Below are positions 1-12,339 of a stretch of DNA of 64,000 nucleotides, in pieces. The DNA is from Alitta virens (Eukaryota > Annelida > Polychaeta > Phyllodocida > Nereididae): positions 36,954,253-37,018,252 of the forward strand of contig OW028575.1 in assembly GCA_932294295.1 (NCBI GenBank). Direction: 5' to 3'. The notes under the pieces were generated by a model. The model made no database searches and was not told the origin of the DNA. It saw only the letters and a program-made list of their open reading frames with translations. Position numbers and translations under genes: made by a program. How positions within the stretch are numbered: the first letter of the stretch is position 1; every line of letters begins with the position of its first letter.

Positions 1-1900
1 AAAAATTAGATAACAGTTGGCTGGTGTTAACCAAAGGTCAAAAGGTGACTCAAAAGTTGGCTGTCTCCAAGCCCCAACACCACGTGGCCCTGTACCCCAG
101 CCTGGGATTAAAGCCAAAATACTCTCTTACTTTTATTAAAAGTACCATCTTTTTATTTAGTAAAAACAAAGGGGCCGCCTTGGGATTCAATTTCGAGTCC
201 AATGGCTTAGGGCTTTGAATCCCCTCCCTGTTAACATCCCACAAGACCGCGTGGCCTGGGGGTGCCTCAGGGAGTCCTCCTTTACCCAGCAGTTCCACGT
301 GGCCAGGGGGAGCTGCAGTTGACCACCCCATGCCAGTAGGCATGGCCTTTGGCATTCTAAGTTTCGGCGTCACAGGCGTAGTTAGATGGTTAGGGAGAGG
401 GGGTTGCCTGATCGCAGCCACTATACAAGGAAGGATCCGTCTAGGAGTCAGTCAGTATCTGGTATTTTTGCTATGTCAGCAGCTTTCTCTGACAGGTACG
501 GCTTAAGCTGGTTAATGTAAACCAAAGGGGACTTTCCTGAAGCTGGGGACTCAATCTCATAATTGACCTCTATTGCCACTATTCACTATTCTCCGCACTA
601 CCCTGTAAGGACCCAAAAACTTCAGACCCAACTTCTGCTTAGCCAGTGGCGGATTATCTAGCAAAACCCAGTCACCAGTCAGTCACTGGTCAGCTGATAA
701 CCTGTTATAATGCTTGGCCTGCCTCAATGCAGCTTTCTGCAACTTGACAAAACAATTTTCAAACGAAGCTTCCATAATATCCCTCACACACTCAACGTAT
801 TCTACTGGACAAGTGGGCCAATCCTGGAGAAAGTGGCCATGCACACATAACATAGGGCAATACGTCATCCCAAATCATCTCGATAATCATTCACAAATTT
901 GGCCAACATGTCCTGTAGGGACCTATTGAACCTCTCTACAAGGCCATCACTTTGGGGGTGATATGCCGCTGTCCTGGTCTTATTTACGCCCAGTAGCTTA
1001 CACATGTGCTGGAACAATTTAGACTCAAAATTCATCCCTTGATCAATGTGAAGCTGATAGGGGGCACCAATTCGCAAGACAACCTGAGTAACTAAACAAT
1101 CAGCAACCGTTTGAGCTTCTTGGTTGCACAGGGCAAAGGCCTCGATCCACTTGGAGAAATAATCGGCTATCACAACAATAAACATATTGCCTACTGGCAT
1201 TTTGCGCAAGGGCACCCGCGGATGCCCTGTAGGACTGCGCTTTTGGCAGAGGTCGCATCACCCAACCCACCGGGCAATTTCCTCTTTGTACCCTGGCTAA
1301 TAAAACCTACGGGCGACCTTGGCAACCACGCTATTGATTTCCATATGTGCTCCTAGCCTAGCAGCGGCATGCATTTCCTCAGAGATAGCTCTTCTGAGCT
1401 TGGAGGGGACAACCAGCTGTTTCAACCTCTCGCCTGTGGGCAACCTATGGTCCTTATACAGTTGACCCTGGATTAGACGCAACTTATAGTACTGGGTCCA
1501 CATATCCCTGACAACGCCTGGTCTCCCGGATATATCCACATAAGACGGCTTCTTCCCTTCCCTCAACCATCCTTCCTACAGTCAAACCTATTGCATGATC
1601 CCCCAGTTGAGTGGCCACAACGTCATCTGCAGACCACGAGTCCATCCAGTTCGGACCGATGACCTGGGACGCCTCTCGGCCACTCAACTTATCAGGGGTC
1701 TCACCAAAAAGGTCACAGCATGTAGGGCCGCATCCTCCCCATCTCCCTGGTCCTCTGAGGCCCCAGTGCTGAGGGACGCATCAGAGGCTGAAACAGGGGT
1801 GGTCACAGTAACAATCCTTGCAGTACTCTCTCCTTGAGGAATGCCAGCAGCCCCTATCACGTGATATCCATGCTTGGGTATACCCCACATTCCAGGTCAA
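1..1900 (-). mobile_element. Ty3/gypsy retrotransposon fragment, decayed
   Basis: Minus-strand reading finds pieces of a gypsy pol polyprotein in the expected order: a linker region (about 1890-1570), the integrase zinc-binding region (1566-1297) and the integrase core (1215-865). Below 865 the downstream frame is interrupted by stops. No LTR pair, primer-binding site or complete frame was found, and the element runs off the window at its 3' end, so this is an old partial copy. The flanking sequence to about 1920 gives no clear 5' boundary. Confidence 0.75.
865..1566 (-). pseudogene. gypsy integrase: zinc-binding region and DDE core
   Basis: Integrase joins retrotransposon cDNA to host DNA. 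On the minus strand, 1566-1297 carries an H2C2-type N-terminal region (a His-rich stretch ending 'AKVARRFY'). The core at 1215-865 has the first acid in 'DYFSKWIEAF', the second in 'HIDQGMNF', and the Glu in 'GLVERFNRSL'. I count 35 residues between the second Asp and the Glu, the classic D(35)E spacing. The two pieces are in different frames with stops between them (about 1290-1216), so the gene is broken. Clade within Ty3/gypsy is not resolved. Confidence 0.8.
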
Positions 1901-2439
1901 CAGCCTACCAAGGTCAAGGGGAAATTTAAAAAACAAGATGCAGGTCCATATCAATGCATGCTGAATTCATTGATTATCTACTTATTGCTGTTTCAAAACT
2001 AGGAGTTAAAGAACAGAAAAGCAGCCGGGATTCCCTTGTGGCTAAGTTAGGTTTCAGATGTGAAATATGTCAAAAAATATGATTGAAATGTTGAGATCCC
2101 TGGCCATGTGCACTTATTTGGAATTTAGCACAACAAAAAACTTTCGCATATAACATAATCGATTTAAACTCCTTTAGGTCTTGAGTCCAAATATGTATTA
2201 CATGAAGTTGATATTCTCAAGTCAGAAGTTAAGAAGTCAGGAACTAATTGGCCTGACCAGGGGTCAAGTGCCAGCAGCATCACTGCTCACCTGTTGTTGG
2301 TTGCTGCTCACAGGAATCATGGGATGTCCTGATGTGACATCACTGGCTCACAAGAGAGAACTGGTATGACCAAAAGATTAAGCAAGACATTGACTCTAAT
2401 TTTGCATTTATTAGGGTTTTAAAATCACGCAATTGCAGT
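1901..2439. other. no gene seen
   Basis: AT-rich sequence without a convincing reading frame, repeat or RNA gene. It separates the gypsy fragment from the tandem repeat. Confidence 0.5.
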
Positions 2440-3335
2440 GTGACTACCACAGGGTGGTTAAAGGGTAATGTCCCCATGATGGATAAAATGCTGTAACTTC
2501 TGTTTGGAATTTGGTTTTGCTTACCCTGCTAGGTGCTAGCATCATGTTCCAACACTTTTAGGTTGTCAAAGGGTAATTACCCCATGATGGATAAAATGCT
2601 ATAACTTCTGTTTTGTTGATCAGACTTTGATCGAATTTGGTTTGCTTAACCTGCAGGGTGCTAGCATCATTTTATAACACTTTAAGGGTCGCCGAAGGGT
2701 ATTTACCCCATGATGGGTAAAATGCTATAACTTATGTTTGGGTGATTGGATTTGCTTCCAAGTTTGCTTTGCATACTCTATAGGGTACTGTTATAACACT
2801 TCTATGGTTACGGTGGGGTAATGATGAGGTAAATTGCTGTAACTTCTGATTGGGTTATCAGATTTGCTTTGAATGTGGTTTGTAATACTTTGTATATATT
2901 CTACAGGGTTTAAGCATGATATTCTAACACTTTTAGGGTTGCCATGGTGTAATTAGCACATGATGGGATAAAATGCAATAACTTCTATTTGGGTGATTGC
3001 ATTTGCTTTGAATTTGGTTTGTTTATTCTATAGGGTGTTAGCATCATGTTATAACACTTTTAAAATGCTGTAACTTCTGTTTTGGTGATTGGGTCTGCTT
3101 CAAATTTGGTTTTTGTACTGTACAGGGTGTATTGCATCATATTGTATTATGTATGGTTTGTGTACTCTACAGGGTGTTGGTACCTTCATATTGTACCATT
3201 TTTATGCCATGGGGTACTTAGCCCTTTTTGGGGTGAAACGTTTGGAAGATTGGATCTTCACCATATTGGTTTGTACACACACGGTGTTACAATCATGTTG
3301 TCTTTGGGTACCCATGAAGGGCTAAAATGTTATAA
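2440..3335. repeat. degenerate tandem repeat, unit about 95-135 bp
   Basis: The phrase 'aaaatgctgtaacttctg' recurs with variation near 2485, 2595, 2720, 2832, 2968 and 3062, with a weaker copy near 3323. Each is usually preceded by 'ccccatgatggataaa'-like sequence and followed by 'tagggtgctagcatcat'-like and 'ataacacttttaggg'-like sequence. Copies diverge and lose parts toward the right. Short open frames here are chance products of the repeat. Confidence 0.8.
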
Positions 3336-5366
3336 ATTTACTTTGTATGTTTACTTGGTGGTAATAACCCCATAGACCCTGAAAGAGCAACGACCCTGGA
3401 CAATGTAAAGCAAGTAACATGCATACAACAGACAAGCGTCTTCACCGCTTGCGGAGCTTTTTAAAATTCAATTTGTTAAGAAAATCTGCCTCCAGTAGTC
3501 TAACTGCTGTAAATGATTATTATAAAAAAATTGGTGAATGACATTGAAAGTGCTGTTGTTAGGTGTTATGCAAACACAAAGGTGTCATCTGCTGAACATG
3601 CATTAGTGTAAGGCACCGTGTTGGACAATTTCTTATTCAATTAACAGAATCAGGTCTTGTACAGAGGATACAAAAATGGAATGGCATGCAATGATGCTTG
3701 CATTCAGATGTTCTATTTGGTAGTACTTTTGCCCAAACAAAAGCTAATTCACATGATTGCACTGAGCTGGCTCAGGGTCTGCAATCCAATATCTGTTTGC
3801 AGAGACGGCATTGGCACTTGGCCTACTATATCGTGATAGCGTTGAATTAGGGCTACAAGAAGAGACTCTGGACATGGTTTGTTTATCAGGTAAAAAAAAA
3901 AAAACTCTACCAGATTTTCCATTGATTGATGTTTTTGATAGCATAGCAAATTAATGTATTATGCGACTAATCCGTTAGTTTCAAACCGTAATATCAGGGT
4001 TTAGGGAATGTTCCAAACAACACAATTTTTCATATTTTCTTCAGTGGAATAATAAGTGTCAAAAAGAATCTTGAAAGTGAAAGTACTATGGTTTGGACAT
4101 TTCTACAGCTGAATAAGGTAAATTAGTAGAGATGTGGAGGTTTGGGAAAAAATGGATTTTGCCCTCATTACTATAATTCTATTTGTATTGCCATAAAATA
4201 TTCAAAACTCACTAAGATGCAAAACTGCGCTATTGTAAACGTGTTGTGACTAAGTTGAACCTGTTGTGACGAAGTTTTAAGAATGTAGATGCAGTGGTGT
4301 CAAAGTGCTGCTCATTCAGTTGGTGAAATATGTGGAGTTGAAACTGCAGGTAGAGCTGTTTCTGTATCACCAGTTTGGCGATGTATACACACAAACTGGA
4401 TATCATAAGCCACCAGGGGGCAGCACCAGCATGACTATTGAAGAATTTCCGATTTTGTCAATCTCACGCATGCGCATAGAAAAGCAAGGTGATTTCATTC
4501 ACCTTTTTGAACAAGATTCTCATGGACAACGTCACAAAGAGCGTTGATTCACAGCTTAGAGGTGGTTTTGCACATTAAAGTTAATCAGTCCCCATAAAAA
4601 AATTAACCAGTGATATGCTGTGATTAGGTGTTTTCAGATCGAAAATAGACCAAATATTAACAAAGATACGAATTGGAGAAGGCAAGAGTTCTAAGCAGGT
4701 TCTATGGCGTCATAAAGAGCGTCGCTCGATTCAAAATTTGAAAGTTCGCTGAGGTAACAGAATTCCATCGTTTAATACAACTCGTGCTTATTCCGTACAT
4801 GTTTTCGGTTCGAAAATAGATCAAATAGTAAGCGAGATAGAGGCCGGAGAAGGCAGGTATTACTCGAAATGAATTTTATCATATATGTATTATCTCGCTT
4901 TGGCTATCATGCTCTATAGCATTACATATACATCAAACAACTAAACTTGTTAGCTGTCTGGAACTGGTGGACCTATTCATAATATTTATGTACAATCCTA
5001 TGTCCTCATTCCACATTGTTTTGACTGACAATCACTAGCTGTATACTTTTTTTGTTCTTGATCTATAAATTTTTTCTTCTTTACAGAATAATTAAGGACA
5101 CTTATGTTACGGGTTTTTGGCCAGTTTTTATCATTTCTACTCTGTAAAAAGCCAACCCTGTATCACAACTAACCAAATCTTTACCATAAGAAAATTTCAC
5201 AGGTTTATTTTAGAAGTGTTTAGACAAGAACATTACAATTTTATAGGAGAACTTTTATTGTCACTGCCATCATCGTTCAATAGCCCACACTGTTAATGCA
5301 AAATCCTTCAAGAATTCATGCATAGTGGACAGAGAAAACAATGGTGAAATATTTCTTTTCTTTCAG
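3336..5366. other. upstream flank/intron of the large plus-strand gene; no coding exon seen
   Basis: No coding exon recognised. Two copies of an interspersed motif (core 'cgaaaatagaccaaata', followed by a 'gagaaggcag' tail) lie at about 4631-4690 and 4803-4862. The same motif occurs several times inside the 6413-9675 element. Any non-coding first exon and promoter of the gene starting at 5385 would be here or upstream, but I could not place them. Confidence 0.5.
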
Positions 5367-5384
5367 CTTAAAAACAATGTAGCC

Positions 5385-7768
5385 ATGCAGGACAGCAGGG
5401 ACGAAGTAATTGATGTAAGTATATAGAGTTTTATATTTTGCAATACTTTTACCTAAATTAGTATCACTAATACATTATTGATTTAACATTACATTGACCT
5501 ATTTCTCTTACAGTAAGGCACATTATTTATTTTTATGAGATTTAAAATTAAGACCTATTCAAGTTTATTATATGAAGAAAGACTTTGTTGTAACATAATT
5601 TCATTTTTTTTAATTTAGGTATGGGCGAAGCCTCCAGCAGCCAAGAGTGGTAAGAGTCAAAAATCCAACAAATTGGTAAGATATTCCAACATTTTAAAAA
5701 GCTTTACAGTATGCTTTAAGAGCCTGCTCTCACTTTTATAATCTTCAGTTTACTTTTTTGGTTGGTATCTGCCATTGCCATAGTATTTTAAAAATGGTTT
5801 CACCTAAATTGGCTTTATTGTTTGTTTTCCAGAGACAATTTTCAGAAAATCAAAATGACCAAGACAAACAGGTAAGTTTTGAAGGTGTACAGGGTGGGGA
5901 AACACATTTTACAATGGACTTTTCAGTACAAACAAACCAACAAAGACTTAACTGAATGTTGTGAAATGGATCATAGGCAAACTATAAACTATTAGCTGTA
6001 TATTGGGTCATTATTATATTATTCAAACTGAAAATGGCTTCACAGAAGAACAAAAGGCAAAGGGTGGCAGATCTGCTATGTGCTAAAGTTGGCGTGAGCT
6101 TGAAGACTGTACACTGGGAATGGTATCCAATGGAAGCATGGCAGTGGTGGAGCCAACAAAAAGAGGACTCCAGATTTCTTGAATGCCCTCAAGGCCAAGG
6201 TTGCAGAGGACCTCAATGCGTAAGATGGCTGCCAAGCTGGAAGTGGACCCCAAGACAGTCAGAATGGCAGTGTACATTGATCTGGGCTTGAAGTCCTATG
6301 CCTCTTGACAGAGTCCATGAAAGAAGGGAGACTAGAGAGTTCCAGGAAGTGCTGAAATACCTCAGACAGCATGGGTCCACAATCGAAGTTTTCTCTTACG
6401 AGAAGATCTTTAAGCCCCTGTCACACTGGGCGATTTAGCTGTAGTGAACCCGTAGTATTACGCAATTGTTACGCAATGCGCTACCTGGCTCCAACCCGGC
6501 GGCTACAAAACGGCCACCCGTGGATACCCGGCAAGCACCCGTGGGACCCGTGACCAAGCTGGGAAACCCGGCCCGGGTAGCCGGTTGTGCCATGCTTGCA
6601 TGGCACAACCGTAAAAATCTCCCGGGTGTCCAAAAAATTAAAAATACCCATGGGAACCGGTAGGTGACCCGTGGAAGCCGGCGGGGGACCTGTCGAAGCC
6701 GGCAAATTATCCGTCCCTAATTTCACCCGTAGTAAAGCTTGCGGCTTGTTCAGGGGTTCCCCGCCGGCTTCCAAGGGTAACCCACCGGCTTTTTGCTACC
6801 AGCATCAGCGTAGGCAGGGAGGGGGGGGGGGTTGTATATACTTTATAAAGGTGCTCCCTGAAGCGTCCGCGCCCGGACTGTATCAATGCAGGCAGAGCTG
6901 AGCGCTTCTTTAAAAAGCTGCTGCTCCCTTAATATTAGTCCGGTTTTCGTCAAATAAAGCCTGAATTATAGTAGAGTTCATACTGATTTTCAGATTGAAA
7001 ATAGACCAAATATTAAGCGAGATATTCGTCTGAGAAGGAAGTTGACTGGCGGCGGTCAAGGTGCTCTGTGTATGTTCATGACTTGAATGGTGTGGTCAAT
7101 ATTTTTGACCATGATATATATACATTGTTTGGATGAGCTTTATTGCAATTCATTTCTACTCATTCTGCCAACTGCCATGACCGTTATGTCAATTGCTATT
7201 AGCATTTTGAATGATACAAAGAATGGGTGTAGAGAATACAGCAAATGTTCAATACATGTGTCAATTGCCTAATTGCCTCAATTGGGGTTCTTTGACCTGT
7301 CATTTCGTTCAAAGATGACACAGTAATATGACATTGTCTTGATTGTCATTCACAATTACAAAAAGATGTAATTGCTTTCATTAATTAAAAACAATGTATT
7401 TTAAAATATTGTAATTACCAGGCAATGATTATATTTGTATATTGGTATTTTTTTATTACATGTGAACATTCTTATCTTTTTGTGTTAATTTGAATCTTAT
7501 TGTGATATTTTGACCAGTATTTGTGTATATTTTTGTAAAATTTAAATCTAATATTGATATTGTAATTAGTATTTGTTATTTGATCTGTGATTTTATTTGC
7601 TATCTTTTATGTACTTATACAGACCAAATATTAAGCTAGATATTCTATATTATATTATAAGCATATAAATCTATCTGTCTCTCTAACTATCTGTCTATCT
7701 ACATATCCTATTTTCTTCAAATAAAGACTGAATTATTCAGGGAAATGTGTAGAATTTATATAATCTAT

Positions 7769-7806
<38 letters not shown>

Positions 7807-10800
7807 TTTTATTGACAAGCCTGATATCAGGAATTGATACATGTGTCATACAACATTACAAAACAAACAAATATACAACATAACAAAAACAAGTCTAGTG
7901 TCTACATCTACTATATATACAATCTATAATCTACTAGTATTTCTAAATATTTACTTGATAAACGCAAGTCGGTTCCAGTTTTGTTTACATATACATACAT
8001 GAATATAAAAATGCGAGTTAATACTGTACAGGTCAATACTTCAAGTGTGTAATACTGTAATGATTTCAAAACAAATTTGAATAAAAAGTCAGTTTAAAAT
8101 GGCAAAAGAAGGTGTCCATGGGTTGGGTCAGTGGGTAGGGTCTTCAGAGCAGCATTGTGCTGACCTCTGAAACGGCGAAAGGGGGTGTCCATGGGCTGGG
8201 TCAATGAGTGGGATCTTCAGAGCAACATTGCGCTGACCTCTGAGATTGTCATAATGGGGTGTTTGAATTGAAAGGTTTCCTGTCTAGTGGAAGGGGGGCA
8301 CCAATACTGAATTAACATTATGAAAAATAGATATACTCTAGTTTAGAGTAATCATTTTAGATATTTATTTCATTTTATATAAATTATCAATATTTCGTTA
8401 TTGTTGTTGTTTCTGAAAATAATCCAACTGGAATTAAAATTGATATTGCATGTTCCATCCATGATCGAAACAATCTCCCTCTTTAATATGCATAATAAAC
8501 AGTAATCAGTTGAAATTCAGAATTTCAATTAATGCTTGTGATCAGTGATGAAAAAGCATGACTTACCCCATTCTTTGTATTATTCAAAATGCTAATAGCA
8601 ATTGACATAACAGTCAATTCAGAATTTCAATTCATGCTTTTGATCACAATTCATGCTTGTGATCAATGATGAAAAAGCATGATTTACCCCATTCTTTGTA
8701 TTATTCAAAATGCTAATAGCAATTGACATAACGGTCAAGGCAGATTGCTATTACATATATAGGTTAATTGACTTTACAAAACCAAAGGAAAAGTCCTTCC
8801 CATTGGCCAGTTGGCAGAATGAGTAGAAATATATTGCAATAAAGCTCATCCAAACAATGTATATATCATGGTCAAAAATATTGACCACACCATTCAAGAC
8901 ATAAACATACACAAAGCACCTTGCCACCGCCAGAAAACTGCCTTCTTAGATGAATATCTTGCTTAATATTTGGTCCATTTTCAATCTGAAAATCTGTGTG
9001 GAATTAGTGTGAACTCTACTATAATTCAATATTTATTTAACGAAAATCGGATTAATATTAATGGAGCAGCTGCCGCCGCCAGACAACCGCCTTCTCAGAC
9101 GAATATCTCGCTTGTTATTTGGTTTATTTTCAATCCGAAAACTCCTATGGAGTCAGTATGAATTATACTACAATCCAGTCTTATTTGACTAAAATCAGAA
9201 TAATTTTAGGGGAGCAGCATCCTTTTAAAGAAGCGCTCAGCATTGATACAGTCAGGGCGCGGACGTCTGCGAGAGCACCACTGTTTGCCTCCACCAACCT
9301 AGCTGCCTTCTCAGACGAATAACTCGCTTAATATTTGGTATATTTTCGATCCAAAAACACGTATGGAATCAGTATGAATTATACTACAATTCAGTCTTTA
9401 TTTAATGAAATTCGGACTAATATTAGGGGAGCAGCAGCCTTTTAAAGTATACTCCTGGAAGCCGTCGAATTACTCCTACTACCCGCCGGCTTACTCCTAC
9501 AACTCGGCGAGTCACACGTAGAACCCGCCAGGTAACCCGTAGAACCCGGCGGGTGCTGCCCCGCCCCTTTTTGCCACCAGAATCCGTCGCCAACCCGGCG
9601 GAAAAAGCTGTTACATAACCGTTACGTCACTCTACAAGTTCACTACGGCTAAAACAGCCCAGTGTGACAGGGGCTTTATGGTAGATGCTCTTGTGAACAG
9701 GCGAAACGACCGATGCCTTGCAGGGTAAAAAGCTGAGGTCAAGGGCACCTTTCGGACCAAGCATCCAGCCCAGATCATGGTCTTGGTTGTCGTGGCCTCT
9801 GACAGCAAGAAGATGCCCCCCCCCCCCTACTTCCTGGAGAAAGAGTGGGTACATATGCCCACTACAAGGTCCTGAGGTACCGTGTCTTGCCATGGCTCAA
9901 GGCCAACTATCCTGACGGCAACTATGTGTGGACCCAGGATGGTGCCCAATGCCACACAGCCAAGAAGGTGCAGCAATTCTGCAAAATAAACTTTGAAGAC
10001 ATCTGGCCTGCAGATTTCTGGATCCCCTCCAGCCCAGACCTGAACCCTCTTGACTTTGCTGTGTGGAGCATTTTGGAGCATGCAACCAACAAAACTTCCC
10101 ACCCCAACATTGACTTGCTCAAGGCTACCATCATGGAAGAGTTTACTACATGTCTGAGCATTGAGTTGTGCAGAGCTGTAGAACTTTTCGGCACTGCATA
10201 GAGTCTGTAATTGCGAATAATGGTGGACATATTGAATAAAAGGATTGTTTTTTGTAATATCTTTTGTGTTCAAAATTTTTTTCAGTGGGTTCAGTAATTT
10301 ATGTTTAATAATAAGCAAGGTTTTGGGAGGTCACAGCACATTTGTAAATTTGCTCCCCCACCCTGAATGTTGTTTTTGTTCATTTTCAAATACACGTGTG
10401 TTTTACAACCTATATAGGTCTCCTACTTTTACCCATGCAAGAGCAGGTGCCATCCACATGTAATGGTAATTATTAATATACTTTCTGTTGCAGGGCAAAG
10501 GACATGAAAGTGGGAAAGTAAGAAGAGTCAGTCTGTGGGATGTAAGTTATGGCTTAAATGTATGCATCCATATTTGGGTATAATTATATTCCAAAAGGTA
10601 TATAAATATTATTATACATGACGTATGTCATAATACATTTTTATGATTTTCAGATTGCTGACCTTGACATTGGCCAAAGTTTAGCTCTAATAGAGAAAGA
10701 TATTTTAGCAAGCAAAGATAAGCCTGTGAGTAGAATTAATTAGACCTTTTTGAGAACTTGGGGTGTTGGTTATCTCATTTATATTTTCTCAACAAATGAC

Positions 10801-10955
10801 TTTTTTTTTTCCAGGAAGAAAATAGTATAAAAACCAATTCGAATCTACCATGTTCTTCACTGGTACAGGAAACAATATCCAAGGAAGAAACATCATCCAA
10901 GCAAGAAACACCATCAAAGAAAGAAACATTGTCCAAGAATGAAACATCAGCCAAG
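5385..10955 (+). CDS. large spliced gene, coding exons 1-6 (N-terminal part; continues at 38307)
   Basis: Six short exons, all phase 0, each bounded by AG and GT: 5367-5414 (ATG at 5385 in a 'gccATGc' context), 5619-5675, 5833-5871, 10494-10541, 10654-10725 and 10815-10955. They encode about 129 residues: acidic/basic low complexity ('KPPAAKSGKSQKS'), a segment 'VRRVSLWDIADLDIGQSL', then a run of near-repeats of the form SK-x-ET in exon 6. No enzyme domain, signal peptide or membrane segment is seen. The reading phase joins exactly to the exon at 38307 across a 27-kb intron, which supports one gene. Intron 3 carries nested transposons. Exon calls rest on phase consistency and splice signals, not on homology. 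Confidence 0.65.
6821..6831. repeat. G homopolymer, 11 nt
   Basis: Eleven consecutive G inside the left GC-rich arm of the TTA element; likely length-variable. Confidence 0.9.
7766..7804. repeat. (AT)n microsatellite
   Basis: Uninterrupted alternating AT of about 36 bases in the middle of the TTA element, between its two arms. Confidence 0.9.
8100..8740. repeat. two short tandem duplications in the TTA element
   Basis: At about 8105-8245 a roughly 72-bp unit beginning 'ggtgtccatggg' and ending 'gctgacctctga' occurs twice. At about 8520-8740 a roughly 125-bp unit containing 'ttaccccattctttgtatta' and 'caattgacataac' occurs twice. The second unit is also the inverted partner of sequence at about 7175-7230 in the left arm. 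Confidence 0.75.
8943..9440. repeat. three tandem copies of the right-arm unit
   Basis: Units of about 150-200 bp, each running from a 'ttctcagacgaatatctcgct'-like start through a 'gtatgaattatactacaat'-like middle to 'ggagcagc'. Copies start near 8943, 9092 and 9309. The left arm (about 6930-7040) has a single copy in inverse orientation, so the right arm was amplified after the inverted repeat formed. Confidence 0.75.
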
Positions 10956-11252
10956 GTAAATATCTTAATATTAAGATTATTTCCACAGAACACCTCAAAC
11001 TGTGACACTGCTGTAACGCAATTTGCTTTTCAGTGCAAAATTACTGGTGCCATTTGATTCAAAAACAAAATTAATTAAATCATAAGGCATTAAATATATA
11101 TAAAATTATCACCATTAAAATGCTTTTTTTTAAAAAATACTGCTGGTTGGGGCCCTCTGGCTTTAACCTATCAGAATTTAGGGTGGGGAGCTGTGTAACC
11201 AATACGATTGCATCATTCCCCCAGTAGCTACTGCAGAATATCTAGAAGCCTT

Positions 11253-12339
11253 ATAGAGGAGAGGCAAACTCCAAAAAAGATGCATATTTAAGAAGTTGGT
11301 GACACGTAAAGACCTGATGGTCATATTACACGTCATTTTAATCCCAAGTTCCTCAATTTTATGAATTTTTATGTTTGCCATGTCGAAAGTGGTAAATAAG
11401 GGTCTTAAAATGGGTTTCCATGGCAACAAGTCCCTTAATTTTTAAACCCAATATTGGAACTTATTATATTCTCTAACTTTGGCAAAAAAAATGAAAAATG
11501 TTTGATATTTGGCCAAAATTTACAGGTATCTACAGTTATTGAAAAACAATGTTAATTACTTAAATATCGTATAACCCTGTTGCCATGGTAACAAAACAAG
11601 CGGTGTTTTTGCTAATCTTTACCAATAGTACATATTAGAAGTTTCTTTCTTTATTCATGTAATATATATTATCAACAAATAAGGCATGCTTTGGCACAAC
11701 CAACACCTGCTGTTATCATTCACATGATTTCAGTTTTGTTAAATAAATAATGTTGCCATGACAACCAGTTTGAAATATGTAAGTCATTTTTCAGTGAATT
11801 GTGCAAGTGACTAAACTTCCACATAACTGCCATAATTCCTACTTTAAGCAATGTTTGTCCAAAATTTTATAATGGATATCATGCAAGATAAGGGAGCTTT
11901 ATTCTATTCTTGACAACTATATTTTGTCAGCAGCATGTATTTTGAAATATCAAAGATGGCGTCCACGATGGCCACTATCAAGCAATAAATGGCTATATCT
12001 TTGTAACTAATTGACACAGCACAACAAATATGGGGTCTATGCCTAGGTTTTTGGGGTCAAGGAATTCAATGAAACTATCCATTTTAAGATATAGTGTACA
12101 GGAACTCAGATATCCAAGATGGCGTCCATTATGGCCACCATGAAGCGATGACTGGCTATATCTTTATAATTAATTGACACAGGACAACGAATATGGGGTC
12201 TATGCCTAGGTTTTTGGGGTCAAGGAAACATAAAAATTCATAAAATTGAGGAACTTGGGATTAAAATGATGTGTAATATGACCATCAGGTCTTTACGTGT
12301 CACCGCTTCATAGAAATTGTCAGTTTGCCTCTCCTCTAT
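11253..12339. mobile_element. 1.1-kb MITE with about 110-125 bp terminal inverted repeats
   Basis: The left arm (about 11253-11378, starting 'atagaggagaggcaaact') is the reverse complement of the right arm (about 12229-12339). The inner part of each arm is nearly identical, including 'gtgacacgtaaagacctga'. Between the arms, a unit of about 110 bp beginning 'aagatggcgtcca' and ending 'tttttggggtcaagga' is duplicated (about 11950-12063 and 12117-12229). No coding capacity. A target duplication could not be fixed. Confidence 0.8.
11579..11592. promoter_or_regulatory. perfect RFX X-box-like site inside the MITE
   Basis: GTTGCCATGGTAAC fits the palindromic RFX consensus exactly. Weaker relatives lie nearby ('ttccatggcaacaa' near 11418 and 'gttgccatgacaacc' near 11752). 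Function is unknown; the site belongs to a repeat. Confidence 0.4.

Larger units (their letters stand above)
6413..9675. mobile_element. non-autonomous TIR element with TTA target duplication (PIF/Harbinger-like), inside the mariner
   Basis: Ends are 'AGCCCCTGTCACACTGGGC' at 6413 and its reverse complement ending at 9675, flanked by TTA at 6410-6412 and 9676-9678. A three-base TTA/TAA duplication is typical of PIF/Harbinger. Beyond the tips both ends carry GC-rich sequence with repeated 'acccg'/'cggc' words, then a long imperfect inverted repeat (about 6900-7230 against 8570-9460). The right side has three diverged tandem units. No transposase is present. It is dated after the mariner because it interrupts it. 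Confidence 0.8.
6034..10230 (+). pseudogene. mariner-like transposase, split by a later insertion
   Basis: The N-terminal half lies at 6034-6412 and the C-terminal half at 9679-10230. Removing the intervening element and one TTA copy restores a continuous frame across the junction. The right half shows 'WTQDGAQCHTA' (second catalytic Asp) and 'SSPDLNPLDFAVW' (third Asp). At the junction the usual first catalytic Asp of the SDEK-type motif reads Tyr ('SYEKIF'). The left half changes frame at least once (after 'SLKTVHWEW') and the right half has a stop near 9725, so it is dead apart from the insertion. A 12-C run (9816-9827) encodes extra prolines. It lies in intron 3 of the large gene. Terminal repeats of the mariner were not found with confidence. 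Confidence 0.8.
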
